Source: Anaerolineae bacterium (GTDB lineage: Bacteria; Chloroflexota; Anaerolineae; Aggregatilineales; Phototrophicaceae). Taken from it: 64,000 nt of DNA. The first letter of the stretch is position 1; every line of letters begins with the position of its first letter. Both the position numbers and the translations under genes were made by a program. Shown piece by piece: positions 1 to 9,355 of the stretch. The DNA is taken from assembly GCA_013360465.1 (NCBI GenBank), contig JABWBO010000010.1, positions 1 to 64,000 of the forward strand, in the 5' to 3' direction. The notes beneath the pieces were generated by a model. It saw only the letters and a program-made list of their open reading frames with translations, was not told the origin of the DNA and searched no databases.

Positions 1-719
1 GTTCCGGGGCCGGCCTGCAGCTGAGCTACTTCCGTTTCGAGACGGATGACGCCGACCGCCTCGACCTCGACCCCGGCGCGGGCAACAACGTGATCCGCTC
101 GCTGGTCACGCACCCGGCCACGCTGAACCAGGCGTTCGACAGCCTCAGCGCCAGCGCCGCCCACAGCATCCAGGTGGACCAGGTCGACCTGACCGGCTGG
201 ATGAGCTTCGGCGACGGCTGCGCGGTCAGCATCCACGGCCTGGGCGGCCTCCGCTTTGGCCGGCTGGAACAGGAGTTCCGCAGCGAGTTCCAGATCCTGG
301 GCCGCACCACCGTGGACACCAACATCGACTTCGAAGGCGTCGGCCCGCAACTCGGCGTGCTGAGCGTCGTGGAAGTCGGCGGCGGCCTGATGGCTTACGG
401 CCAGGGCCTGGCCAGCTTCCTGGTCGGCAAGAGCAGCGGCGACTACCGCCAGGAGAACGAGTTCCAGGGCGTCCTGGCCGAAACCGGCTTCGACAAGACC
501 CGCATCGTCCCGGTGCTGGAACTGGAAATGGGCCTGGGCTGGCAGAACGAGTGGCTCCGCGCCACCCTGGGCTACACCATCATCAGCTGGCGCAACCTCG
601 TCACCACCAACGGCTTCATCCAGTCGGTGCAGTAAGGCAACTTCACCACCAACCGCGACAACCTCAAGGACGCGCTCACGTTCGATGGCGTGACCGCCCG
701 TCTGGAAGTGCGCTGGTAA
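1..719 (+). pseudogene. C-terminal part of planctomycete-type outer-membrane beta-barrel protein (Lpg1974-like), interrupted by an in-frame TAA at 633-635
   Basis: ORF 90-635 is beta-barrel-like (…GWQNEWLRATLGYTIISWRNLVTTNGFIQSVQ*). The same frame continues after TAA as GNFTTNRDNLKDALTFDGVTARLEVRW* with an aromatic terminal residue, ending at 719. Confidence 0.6.
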
Positions 720-740
720 GCATTCCCTTTGTTCCCCACG

Positions 741-768
741 ACAACCCCGGCCGTCTGGCCGGGGTTGT
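741..768 (+). terminator. Perfect hairpin ACAACCCCGGCC-GTCT-GGCCGGGGTTGT downstream of the OMP gene
   Basis: 12-bp perfect stem with 4-nt loop, 21 nt after the TAA at 717-719. Confidence 0.75.
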
Positions 769-1028
769 TGCGTTAAAAGACGCCCCAGCTTTCCCATTTT
801 GTGTTGCGCTGCGTGTATCCCGCTGCCATTCAAGGGCATGGGGACGTTTCGGGGCATTCCTCAAGGGTACGGGCGTCCGTCGTCCAGGCCCTCGCAAATT
901 TTGTCCATTTTGCCCTGTTACCCTGGATTCTGCTTGACAGCAGACAACAGCGGCTTGAGAATGATCCTCATTCCGGCCTCATATTCGACACAATCCGCCG
1001 AAGACTCACAGCTTGAGAGGAGCAGCCC

Positions 1029-1170
1029 ATGCGGAAGTTTTCATTCTGGAACGGCAAGCGGCAAAAGCCGGCCAAGGCATCATCCAAGTCATCGGTCTGG
1101 AAGAAGTGGCAGCCCCGGCTGGAAGTCCTCGAAGACCGCACCGTCCCGGTCATCACTTCGGTCCTGGCGG
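1029..1170 (+). CDS. N-terminus of planctomycete-type large surface/extracellular protein (truncated by the junction)
   Basis: MRKFSFWNGKRQKPAKASSKSSVWKKWQPRLEVLEDRTVPVITS…; 'LE.LEDRTVP' is the N-terminal signature of planctomycete secreted proteins. Homology-like sequence ends around 1150-1200. Confidence 0.6.
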
Positions 1171-1510
1171 GCACCACGGCGACGGTGACCAGCGACGCGG
1201 CGCGCAGCGCCAGCGGGGTGAGGACGCCGAACACCGTCGATCCCGCCTGGTCGAGCCGGTAGCCGTTGACGGTGAGATCGAGGTAATGCACGGCATCCCA
1301 GCGCCGCCAGACGCCCAGCAGATGCGCCTCGGCGGGGCTGGCGAGCGCCGGCAGGTGCGCGTCGGTGGTGGCGTGGAAATCGGCGCGAGCTTCCGGCAGA
1401 TAGCTGCTCAGGAACGCCCAGGCGAGCGCCATCCAGACGGTCAGCGCCAGACGGTGGAGGAAGGCGATGGCGATTCCGTAGGCGGCGGCGCGCCGCCACA
1501 AGTCAGACAT
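1165..1510 (-). CDS. N-terminal fragment of PIG-V-like mannosyltransferase / membrane glycosyltransferase (truncated)
   Basis: Minus frame from ATG at 1510: MSDLWRRAAAYGIAIAFLHRLALTVWMALAWAFLSSY…GVWRRWDAVHYLDLTVNGY…VFGVLTPLALRAASLV, then unrelated sequence. Confidence 0.5.
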
Positions 1511-1570
1511 GCTGCGCAGGTCGCTCCTCTTGGCTATAATCAATGACCTCATTATACGAGCCATGCGCGG

Positions 1571-2953
1571 GTGAGAAGCATGTTCATCGATTGCAGCCGC
1601 CTGATCCTCACAAACCCGATTCAACTTAACTACGGCGTGGCAGTCACCGACCTGGACGGCGACGGACGCTTCGAGATCGTCGTGGCGGGCTTCGGCTATC
1701 CGAATCTGATCCTGAAGTGGGATGGCGAGAATCTGCGCGATGTCGCCACGATGGAACTCGCCGATTCGCTGCGCCAGGCGATCGGCGTAGCGGCGGCGGA
1801 TATCGACGGCGACGGGCAGGAAGAACTCTACATCCTGAATTCCGACACCTTCGCCGGGCGCAAGCAGTTCGGCGACCGCCTGATGGACCTGACCGACGAC
1901 AACTGGATCGATCTGTTCGCCCTGCCGGGCAATCGTCCGCAGTCTAACATGACTTCCGGGCGTTCGGTGATCGCCGTCGACCGCAAGGGCGAAGGCTATT
2001 ACGGCTTCTACGTCGCCAACTACGGCGGACCGATCCGCCTGTACGAGCTGGACGACGACGGACGCCTGCGCGATATGGCGGGGCAGGCGCGCGTCAACCT
2101 GCGGACGGGGGGCAGGAGCGCCGTCGCGCTCCCCCTGGTGACCGAACACATGGACATCTTCGCCGGCAACGAGGGCGGACCGAACTACCTGTTCCGCAAC
2201 GTCGGCGGCGTCTTCGAAGAGACCGGGGCGGATTACGGCGTCGATGATCCTTTCAACCACGCGCGTGGCGTCACCGTCGTCGATAACGAGGAGACGGGCG
2301 AGTTCGCCCTCGTCTATGGCAACTGGGAAGGACATCACCGGCTGTTTGTGCGCGACGCGGCTGGCAGATTCGTCGATGCCGCGCCGCCGGAAATGGCGGA
2401 GCCGTCGCGGGTGCGCACGGTGATCGCGGCGGATTTCGACAACGACGGCTGCGAAGAGATCTTCTTCAACAACATCGGGCAGGCGAACCGCCTGTTCGCC
2501 CGCCGCGACGGGGGCTGGGCGTCGGTGGATATCGGCGATGCGCTTGAACCCTACGGCTTGGGGACGGGCGGCGCGGTCGGCGATTTCGACGAAGACGGGC
2601 ATCTGGAACTGCTGATCGCGCACGGCGAATCGGCGATGCAGCCGCTCACCCTGTACAGGGCGCGCCCCAACTCGAATCACTGGCTGCGCGTCCTGCCGCT
2701 GACGCCTTTTGGCGCGCCGGCGCGTGGGGCGGTAGTGCAGCTGGAGGCAGGCGGGCGCACGCAGCGCCGCGCCATTGACGCCGGCAGCGGCTATCTGTGT
2801 CAGATGGAGCCGGTCGCGCACTTCGGTCTGGGGCAGACTCGGCAGATCGACCGGGTTCAGGTGCGCTGGCTGGATGGCAAGGTCAAGACGATTGACAGCC
2901 CGAAGCCCGATTCGCTGCTGCGCGTCGAGTATCCCGGCATTCGCTGGTTCTGA
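1571..2953 (+). CDS. CRTAC1-like FG-GAP/VCBS repeat protein with ASPIC/UnbV-like C-terminus
   Basis: Repeated DxDGDGxxE motifs (DLDGDGRFEIV, DIDGDGQEELY, DFDNDGCEEIF, DFDEDGHLELL) and a C-terminal RGAVVQLEAGG…VQVRWLDG segment. Confidence 0.8.
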   Translation: MRSMFIDCSRLILTNPIQLNYGVAVTDLDGDGRFEIVVAGFGYPNLILKWDGENLRDVATMELADSLRQAIGVAAADIDGDGQEELYILNSDTFAGRKQFGDRLMDLTDDNWIDLFALPGNRPQSNMTSGRSVIAVDRKGEGYYGFYVANYGGPIRLYELDDDGRLRDMAGQARVNLRTGGRSAVALPLVTEHMDIFAGNEGGPNYLFRNVGGVFEETGADYGVDDPFNHARGVTVVDNEETGEFALVYGNWEGHHRLFVRDAAGRFVDAAPPEMAEPSRVRTVIAADFDNDGCEEIFFNNIGQANRLFARRDGGWASVDIGDALEPYGLGTGGAVGDFDEDGHLELLIAHGESAMQPLTLYRARPNSNHWLRVLPLTPFGAPARGAVVQLEAGGRTQRRAIDAGSGYLCQMEPVAHFGLGQTRQIDRVQVRWLDGKVKTIDSPKPDSLLRVEYPGIRWF

Positions 2954-2963
2954 AGGGAGCGTT

Positions 2964-4070
2964 ATGGCAGCCCAAGAGCATTTGGATTGGACGCGCGGCT
3001 ATTTTCATCGCGCCCCTGGCGACGTGCCCGGCACTCAGGTGGCGCTTTACCGTATGTCCGATCTGGTCAAGCAGGGGTACATCGCGCCGGCGGAGGGGCG
3101 GGGGCTGCTGCTCGACGCGCGCCTGTTCGATTTCGTCTGGCAGGTGGTCTGGGCGGACGACAGCCTGACTCCCGACGAGGCGCTGCCCGAAGTAATCGGC
3201 GGGGCGCAGGGGTTCGTCGTGCTGATGCACGGCTGGACGGGCAACCATGCCATCTGGGAGAGCATCCCTGGTCTGGTGGTGACCAGCAACAAGCGCCTGG
3301 TGACGATCAGCGTCGATCACAACGGCTTCGGCGGGGCAGCGTTCATCGACAACACACCGTCGCTCGACCACTGCAGCCCACCCGCCGCCATGCGCGTCAT
3401 GGAGCGCCTCGTCGATGCCCTGCACATCCGCCGCCAGCCCGGACAGCCGAACCCCAAGGTGATCAATTTCGTCGGTCACAGCATGGGCGGCGCAGCGCTG
3501 TTTTACCTGAACCCCATGAACTGGCGGGTTGGCGAAGAGACCCGGCTGGCGGTTGCGCCGGCGCTGCTGCTGGACGACGACATGAAACGCATCTTCTTCA
3601 CCGCGCTGGGCATCGGCATCGGCATCGTTAACCGCCTGGGCGTGTTCGAAGTCGTGGAGCGGGCGATCAAGCCGCAGATGATCGAGGCGGTCTGCGCCGG
3701 CGGCAGCCAAAACGTCCGCCAGATTCACGCGCGCCAGTACGAACAGACGCCGCGCGGGACGATTGCCTCGACCTTCATGGCGATGGGGCTGCTCAACAAC
3801 CGGGAGATCAGCCGGCAGTGGGACCTGGTTCGGGTGACTCTGGGACACCGCGACGCGCTGGTCGGCTTGGTTCCGATGATCGATCTGCTGACCGATCTGG
3901 AATTCCCGGCGGCGAATCTGCGGGTGGTCGCCGGGTCGCATTATCTGTTCAGCGTCGGACCGGATGCCGTCTTCCAACACGCGCAGAATCGCGAGCTGAT
4001 CGTCCAGGACATCCTGGAACTGCATGACCGGGCTTTCGCCGTGCAGCGCACCGGCTACCGGGTGGGTTAG
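2964..4070 (+). CDS. alpha/beta hydrolase
   Basis: MAAQEHLDW…VVLMHGWTGNHAIW…NFVGHSMGGAALF (oxyanion HG and GHSMGG nucleophile elbow); start trimmed from the longer ORF at 2775. Confidence 0.75.
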   Translation: MAAQEHLDWTRGYFHRAPGDVPGTQVALYRMSDLVKQGYIAPAEGRGLLLDARLFDFVWQVVWADDSLTPDEALPEVIGGAQGFVVLMHGWTGNHAIWESIPGLVVTSNKRLVTISVDHNGFGGAAFIDNTPSLDHCSPPAAMRVMERLVDALHIRRQPGQPNPKVINFVGHSMGGAALFYLNPMNWRVGEETRLAVAPALLLDDDMKRIFFTALGIGIGIVNRLGVFEVVERAIKPQMIEAVCAGGSQNVRQIHARQYEQTPRGTIASTFMAMGLLNNREISRQWDLVRVTLGHRDALVGLVPMIDLLTDLEFPAANLRVVAGSHYLFSVGPDAVFQHAQNRELIVQDILELHDRAFAVQRTGYRVG

Positions 4071-4078
4071 GGCGTTCA

Positions 4079-4189
4079 GGGCGCATTTCAATATTTGGAC
4101 GATGCAGGCATCGTCCCTACGGAGGTACATTTTGTAGGGACAACGCCCGCGTTGTCCCGCCCGTATCCCCAATAATCTGAAATGCACCC
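4079..4189 (+). repeat. ~111-bp MITE-like palindromic element with terminal inverted repeats GGGCGCATTTCA / TGAAATGCACCC
   Basis: Imperfect TIRs plus two internal palindromes (GGACGATGCAGGCATCGTCC; GGGACAACGCCCGCGTTGTCCC). GCGTTC occurs just outside both ends (4072-4077, 4192-4197). Confidence 0.65.
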
Positions 4190-4205
4190 GTGCGTTCTAC
4201 ATTTC

Positions 4206-4234
4206 TTGACACCCTCCGGTCGTTATGTTAATCT
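4206..4234 (+). promoter_or_regulatory. Putative sigma70-type promoter of the nuo operon
   Basis: TTGACA - 17 nt - TAATCT, 55 nt upstream of nuoA. Confidence 0.55.
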
Positions 4235-4288
4235 GTATCTGCGTTATTTGATCCATTTTGAACAATCACTTGACCGGGGTCTCCCTCC

Positions 4289-4651
4289 ATGGAAGCACTG
4301 GCGCAGTTTGCCCCAATTGCCGTCCTTGTGACGGTCGCTATTCTGGTGTCGCTCCTGATTCTGGTGCTTTCGCGGTTGTTCGGTCCCTGGCGTCCGACTG
4401 AGCGAAAGACCGCCCCTTATGAAAGCGGGATGAAGCCCCTCGGACCCGCCAACCGGCGCTACTCGGTGCGCTTCTACCTCATCGCCGTACTCTTCATCCT
4501 GTTCGACATCGAAGTCATCTTCTTCCTGCCCTGGGCGGTGGTCTTCAGGGACATGGGTTTGTACGCTTTCGTCGCGATGGGCATCTTCATTTTGATTCTG
4601 ACGATAGGCTTGATTTACGAGTGGAAAGTGGGAGCGCTGGAATGGGAGTAG
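4289..4651 (+). CDS. nuoA: NADH-quinone oxidoreductase subunit A
   Basis: …[45 protein letters not shown]… signature. Confidence 0.95.
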   Translation: MEALAQFAPIAVLVTVAILVSLLILVLSRLFGPWRPTERKTAPYESGMKPLGPANRRYSVRFYLIAVLFILFDIEVIFFLPWAVVFRDMGLYAFVAMGIFILILTIGLIYEWKVGALEWE

Positions 4652-5133
4652 TCTCGTCGAAGCTCGGCAACCTGGGCGTGGTGACGACCAGCCTGGAGGA
4701 TGCGATCAACTGGGCGCGTACAGGGGCGATGTGGCCCCTGTTGTTCGGCCTGGCGTGCTGCGCCATCGAGATGATGAGTACGCAGGCGTCGAACTATGAT
4801 CTGTCGCGCTTTGGGATGGAACTCAACCGCGCCAGCCCGCGCCAAAGCGACCTGATCATCGTGGCTGGGCGTGTGACTCGCAAGATGGCTCCGGTGCTGC
4901 GGCAGCTTTACGATCAGATGGCGTCGCCCAAGTACGTCCTCTCGATGGGCGACTGCGCCTCCTGCGGCGGGGTGTACAACAATTACGCCATCGTGCAGGG
5001 GGTCGATGAGATTCTGCCCGTCGATGTCTACGTGGCAGGCTGCCCCCCGCGTCCGGAACAGTTGATTCACGGCATCCTCACGCTTCAGGAGAAGGTCAAA
5101 ACCGAACGCTGGACGGACTGGATTAAAGGGTAG
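4642..5133 (+). CDS. nuoB: NADH-quinone oxidoreductase subunit B
   Basis: [45 protein letters not shown]…GDCASCGG…GCPPRPE; overlaps the nuoA end. Confidence 0.95.
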   Translation: MGVVSSKLGNLGVVTTSLEDAINWARTGAMWPLLFGLACCAIEMMSTQASNYDLSRFGMELNRASPRQSDLIIVAGRVTRKMAPVLRQLYDQMASPKYVLSMGDCASCGGVYNNYAIVQGVDEILPVDVYVAGCPPRPEQLIHGILTLQEKVKTERWTDWIKG

Positions 5134-5145
5134 CCAAGACCGATC

Positions 5146-5694
5146 ATGAACATTCCTCAGGCACTCGACCCGATTGCGTCCGCGCGTGAGGCGCTGGACG
5201 ATGCCGTCCTCGACAGCAAAGTGTTCGCCAATGAGACGACGCTGATCGTCCGGCGGCAGGATGTGGCGCGCGTCGCCCGCTTCCTGCGCGATACCAGCGG
5301 GCTGGTCTACAACTACCTCTCGGATATCAGCGCGGTCGATTACCATCCCGAAGTGCGTGGACCGGAAGGCGATGGGCGCTTCGCCGTCAGCTATCACCTC
5401 TATTCCATGCTCTATAACCGGCGCCTTCGTCTGAAGGCGTTTTTGCCGGAAGATGACCCGGTTGTGCCGACGGTCACCGTCCTGTGGCAGGCTGCCAACT
5501 GGCTGGAGCGCGAGGCATTCGACATGATGGGCATCCTCTTCGAGGGACACCCCGATATGCGCCGTCTGCTCATGCCGGCGGACTGGGACGGGCATCCGCA
5601 CCGGCGCGATTACCCCCTGGGCTATGAAACCATCATGTTCTCGTTCAATAAGGACGAGATCAACCAGCATAAGCCCTACGCCAAGAAAGACTGA
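5146..5694 (+). CDS. nuoC: NADH-quinone oxidoreductase subunit C
   Basis: …YLSDISAVDY…WLEREAFDMMGILFEGHPDMRRLLMPADWDGHPHRRDYPLG. Confidence 0.95.
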   Translation: MNIPQALDPIASAREALDDAVLDSKVFANETTLIVRRQDVARVARFLRDTSGLVYNYLSDISAVDYHPEVRGPEGDGRFAVSYHLYSMLYNRRLRLKAFLPEDDPVVPTVTVLWQAANWLEREAFDMMGILFEGHPDMRRLLMPADWDGHPHRRDYPLGYETIMFSFNKDEINQHKPYAKKD

Positions 5695-5709
5695 GACGAG
5701 GACGTTCGT

Positions 5710-6972
5710 ATGGCGATTACACCTGTTGCGCAGCCGACTGAGTCGGTAGCCAAGTGGGAGGGCAGCGTCGAGGAACTGCGCGGGCTGGTTTCCGACCGCG
5801 CCATGACCGGCGAGACCCTGCTGCTGAACATGGGTCCGCATCACCCCAGCACGCACGGCGTGCTGCGTCTGCTGCTGGAACTGGATGGCGAACAGATCGT
5901 CACCTGTATGCCGGATATCGGCTATCTGCACACCGGCATCGAGAAGAACATCGAATCCAAAACCTACGAAAAAGGCGTCACGCTGACCGACCGCATGGAT
6001 TATCTGTCGCCCATGTCCAACAACATGGTCTACTGCTTGGCGGTGGAACGGCTGACCGGGCTGGACGTGCCGGAACGGGCGCAGGCGATCCGTGTGATCT
6101 GCCTGGAACTGGCGCGCATCGCCTCGCACTGCGTATGGTTGGGCACGCACGCGCTGGACATGGGCGCGATGAGCGTCTTCTTGTACGCCTTCCGCGAGCG
6201 CGAATTCATCCTCGACATGTTCGAGATGCTGTCCGGTCAGCGCATGATGGGCAGCTACTTCCGACCGGGCGGCGTCTGGCGCGATCTCGTGCCGGAATTC
6301 CTGCCGGCGCTGGAGAAATTCGTTGATTTCATGCCGGCGAAGGTCGGTGACTACGAGTCACTGCTGGTCAGCAACCCGATCTGGATCGATCGCACCCAGG
6401 GCATCGGCGTGGTGGAACCGGAAGAAGCGCTGAACCTCGGCATGAGCGGTCCGACTCTGCGCGCCAGCGGCGTCAACTGGGATATCCGCAAGGCGGAACC
6501 CTACAGCGGCTATGATCGCTACGAATTCGACGTGCCGCTGGGCGAACACGGCGATGTGTACGACCGGTTCTTCGTGCGGATGCAGGAATTCCGCCAGAGC
6601 ATTCGCATCATCAAGCAGGCGATGAAGGCGCTGCCCGGCGGTCCGTTCCGTTCGCAGAACCGCAAGTTCGTGCCGCCCCCGCGCGCCGAGCTGGGACAGA
6701 GTATGGAGGCGGTCATTCACCACTTCAAGCTGTGGACGGAAGGCTTCTCCGCCCCGGATGAAGAGGTCTACGTCTCGATTGAAAGTCCGCGCGGCGAGAT
6801 CGGCTGCTACCTGCACGGTACCGGCGACAACAAGCCGCGCCGCGTCCACTTCAAGACGCCTTCGTTCATGCACATCAGCGCGTTGGGGGCGATGTCCAAG
6901 AATCATATGCTCGCTGACCTGGTCGGCATCATCGGCAGTATCGACTGCGTGCTGGGCGACAGCGACCGGTAA
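5710..6972 (+). CDS. nuoD: NADH-quinone oxidoreductase subunit D
   Basis: NMGPHHPSTHGVLRLLLELDGE…YLHTGIEKN…; C-terminus …SIDCVLGDSDR. Confidence 0.95.
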   Translation: MAITPVAQPTESVAKWEGSVEELRGLVSDRAMTGETLLLNMGPHHPSTHGVLRLLLELDGEQIVTCMPDIGYLHTGIEKNIESKTYEKGVTLTDRMDYLSPMSNNMVYCLAVERLTGLDVPERAQAIRVICLELARIASHCVWLGTHALDMGAMSVFLYAFREREFILDMFEMLSGQRMMGSYFRPGGVWRDLVPEFLPALEKFVDFMPAKVGDYESLLVSNPIWIDRTQGIGVVEPEEALNLGMSGPTLRASGVNWDIRKAEPYSGYDRYEFDVPLGEHGDVYDRFFVRMQEFRQSIRIIKQAMKALPGGPFRSQNRKFVPPPRAELGQSMEAVIHHFKLWTEGFSAPDEEVYVSIESPRGEIGCYLHGTGDNKPRRVHFKTPSFMHISALGAMSKNHMLADLVGIIGSIDCVLGDSDR

Positions 6973-6987
6973 ACCAAGACAAGACTG

Positions 6988-7060
6988 AGGACAATTGGAC
7001 TGAGGGCTGAGGCACGCCGCACGAGGCGAAACTGGGCGCTCAGTCCTCAGCGTTTTGCAC
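6988..7060 (+). repeat. Short palindromic/direct repeat cluster (ACTGAGGAC…ACTGAGGGCTGAGG…CTCAGTCCTCAG) in the nuoD-nuoE gap
   Basis: Two direct copies of ACTGAGG and an inverted CTCAGTCCTCAG arm. Confidence 0.45.
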
Positions 7061-7072
7061 GAAGGATAAGAC

Positions 7073-7552
7073 ATGCTCGCAGAAAAGTACGCCGACCGCA
7101 TTCAGAAGGTCTTCGCCAAATATCCGGACAAGCGCTCTGCCGTCATGCCGATGCTGTACATCGCGCAGGAGGAATATGGCTGGGTGTCTCCCGATGGACT
7201 CCGCGAGGTCGCGGAGATTTGCGAACTGGACCCCACCCAGGTGAAATCCATCGCCGGTTTCTACACCATGTACTCCGAGCATCCAAAGGGGAAGTACTGG
7301 CTTCAGGTGTGTACCGATCTCGCCTGTGCGCTGCGAGGGGCGGATGAGTTCTACGGGCAGTTGAAAGAGACGCTGGGCGTCGATGATGGCGGCACGACTG
7401 CCGACGGCATGTTCACCGTCGAACACGTGATGTGCTTGGGCGCTTGCGACCGCGCCCCGATGCTGCAATGCAACTTCCATTTCCACGAAAATCTGGACAT
7501 GGACAAGATGAACGCCCTGATCGCCCAGTGGCGCGCAGAAGCGGGGAAATAA
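7073..7552 (+). CDS. nuoE: NADH-quinone oxidoreductase subunit E (2Fe-2S)
   Basis: …CTDLACALRGA…CLGACDRAPMLQCN… cluster-binding Cys pattern. Confidence 0.95.
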   Translation: MLAEKYADRIQKVFAKYPDKRSAVMPMLYIAQEEYGWVSPDGLREVAEICELDPTQVKSIAGFYTMYSEHPKGKYWLQVCTDLACALRGADEFYGQLKETLGVDDGGTTADGMFTVEHVMCLGACDRAPMLQCNFHFHENLDMDKMNALIAQWRAEAGK

Positions 7553-7553
7553 C

Positions 7554-8834
7554 ATGGCTGAAAAGCAGTACCCTAACATCATCTATCGCGAGAAAGATGT
7601 CCCGGACATCCGGCGCTACGAGGTGTATGCTGCCCACGACGGCTACGCCGCCTTCAAAAAGGCGCTGGGCATGGAGCCGAAGGCGGTCATCGAAGAAGTC
7701 AAGGCGTCGAACCTGCGCGGTCGCGGCGGCGCGGGCTTTTCGGCGGGCATGAAGTGGAGCTTCATCCCACAGAGCGAACCGGTCAAGTACGTGGTGGTCA
7801 ACGCCGACGAGAGCGAGACCGGCACGTTCAAAGACCGCCAGATCATGGAGAACAACCCGCATCAACTGATCGAGGGCGCGCTGATCTGCGCCTGGGCGAT
7901 TCAGGCAAAGGCGGTCTACATCTACCTGCGCGGCGAATACATGGATGTTGCCGCTCAGCTTGACGCGCGCATCGCCGAAGCCTATGCCAACGGCTGGCTG
8001 GGAGAGAATATCCAGGGCAGCGGCTGGTCGTGCGACATGTTCACGCACCTCGGCGCGGGCGCGTACATCTGCGGCGAAGAGAGCGCGCTGCTGGAAAGCC
8101 TGGAAGGCAAGCTGGGGCAGCCGCGCGTTCGCCCGCCGTTCCCGGCGCAGAAGGGCGGCGGTCTGTATGGCGAGCCGACGGTGGTCAACAATGTCGAAAC
8201 GCTGGCAAACGTCCCCTGGATCATGCGCAACGGCGCGGCGGAATACAAGAAAATCGGCACGGAAGGGAGTACCGGGACCAAGGTCTTCTGCCTGAGCGGG
8301 CACGTCGCCAAACCCGGCAACTATGAGCTGCCGTTCGGCGTTACTATCCGCGCGCTGATCTACGAATTGGGCGGCGGAATCTCCGGCGGCAGGCAGATCA
8401 AGGGACTGCTGCCCTCCGGTGGGTCGGGTCCGGTCATCCGCTTCGACGGAAACGACGATCCCCGGCTGGATACGCCGATGACCTACGAGGATTTCCAGAA
8501 GCTCGGCTCGATCCTGGGATCGGCGTCGTTCATCGTGATGGATGAAACCGTCGATATGGCATGGGTGGCGTCGCGCATTACCAAGTTCTTCAAGCATGAG
8601 AGCTGCGGCAAATGCACGCCCTGCCGCGAAGGAACCTACTGGCTGGATAAGACCCTGGATCGCATCATGGACGGGACGGCGCGCCCCGGTGATGTTGACC
8701 TGATCAACAACGTCGCCAGGAATATGCAGGGGATGACCCTGTGCGCCCTGGGTGACTTCGCCGCCAACCCGATCCTCCACACCATCAAGAACTTCCCGGA
8801 GGATTTCAAGGCGCGGATGGGGGCGGGCGATTAG
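7554..8834 (+). CDS. nuoF: NADH-quinone oxidoreductase subunit F
   Basis: LRGRGGAGFSAGMKWSFIP…NADESETGTFKDR…ESCGKCTPCREGT. Confidence 0.95.
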   Translation: MAEKQYPNIIYREKDVPDIRRYEVYAAHDGYAAFKKALGMEPKAVIEEVKASNLRGRGGAGFSAGMKWSFIPQSEPVKYVVVNADESETGTFKDRQIMENNPHQLIEGALICAWAIQAKAVYIYLRGEYMDVAAQLDARIAEAYANGWLGENIQGSGWSCDMFTHLGAGAYICGEESALLESLEGKLGQPRVRPPFPAQKGGGLYGEPTVVNNVETLANVPWIMRNGAAEYKKIGTEGSTGTKVFCLSGHVAKPGNYELPFGVTIRALIYELGGGISGGRQIKGLLPSGGSGPVIRFDGNDDPRLDTPMTYEDFQKLGSILGSASFIVMDETVDMAWVASRITKFFKHESCGKCTPCREGTYWLDKTLDRIMDGTARPGDVDLINNVARNMQGMTLCALGDFAANPILHTIKNFPEDFKARMGAGD

Positions 8835-9331
8835 TGGAGCCGCGCGAGCCGCTCATGGCGACGGATGCGTTCCGACAGGATGCCGAGGCTGCCGAGGTGA
8901 ATTCGGCTTCGGCGCTGCCGACGCCAGATGCGCCGGTCGCAGAACAAACAGAACCCGGACGGCGTTCCGGGTTTTTCGAGCGGCTGGGCAGGCTGATCAC
9001 CCCGGATCGCTCGCGGCTGCGGAATCTGGATCAGGCAATCATCCGTGATCCATTCGAAGCCGGAAATTACCTGGCGCGCGGCGATGTGCTGCTGCTGCGC
9101 GGGCGGCGCGGCGATGACGAAGCGGCTGCCGTCGATTTCTACAAAGCAGTTCGGCTGGCAGAGGCGCAGTTTGAGGCGGCAGATTGGGGTGTCGGCGCGC
9201 AGCTCGTCCGAGATCGAGCGCTGGCGGAACTGAATGCCCTGATCGCACGGGGGATCGTCCTCGAAGTCGCAGAAGACGAAACTTTGAGATCGGACGTTGA
9301 GACAGTACAATCGGGGCACTCCCTGGAGTGA
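8834..9331 (+). CDS. Hypothetical protein embedded between nuoF and nuoG (possible TPR-like helical segment)
   Basis: GTG start overlaps the nuoF TAG stop (TAGTG); coding frame to 9331; nuoG follows after 24 nt. Confidence 0.6.
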   Translation: MEPREPLMATDAFRQDAEAAEVNSASALPTPDAPVAEQTEPGRRSGFFERLGRLITPDRSRLRNLDQAIIRDPFEAGNYLARGDVLLLRGRRGDDEAAAVDFYKAVRLAEAQFEAADWGVGAQLVRDRALAELNALIARGIVLEVAEDETLRSDVETVQSGHSLE

Positions 9332-9355
9332 TCTTGGAGCGGTCGGGAGGATCGC

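Noticed and set aside
1511-2821. N-terminal two-thirds of the 617-aa − strand ORF 968-2821
   Set aside because: Antisense shadow of the CRTAC1-like gene; only the part from 1510 downward looks like real protein.
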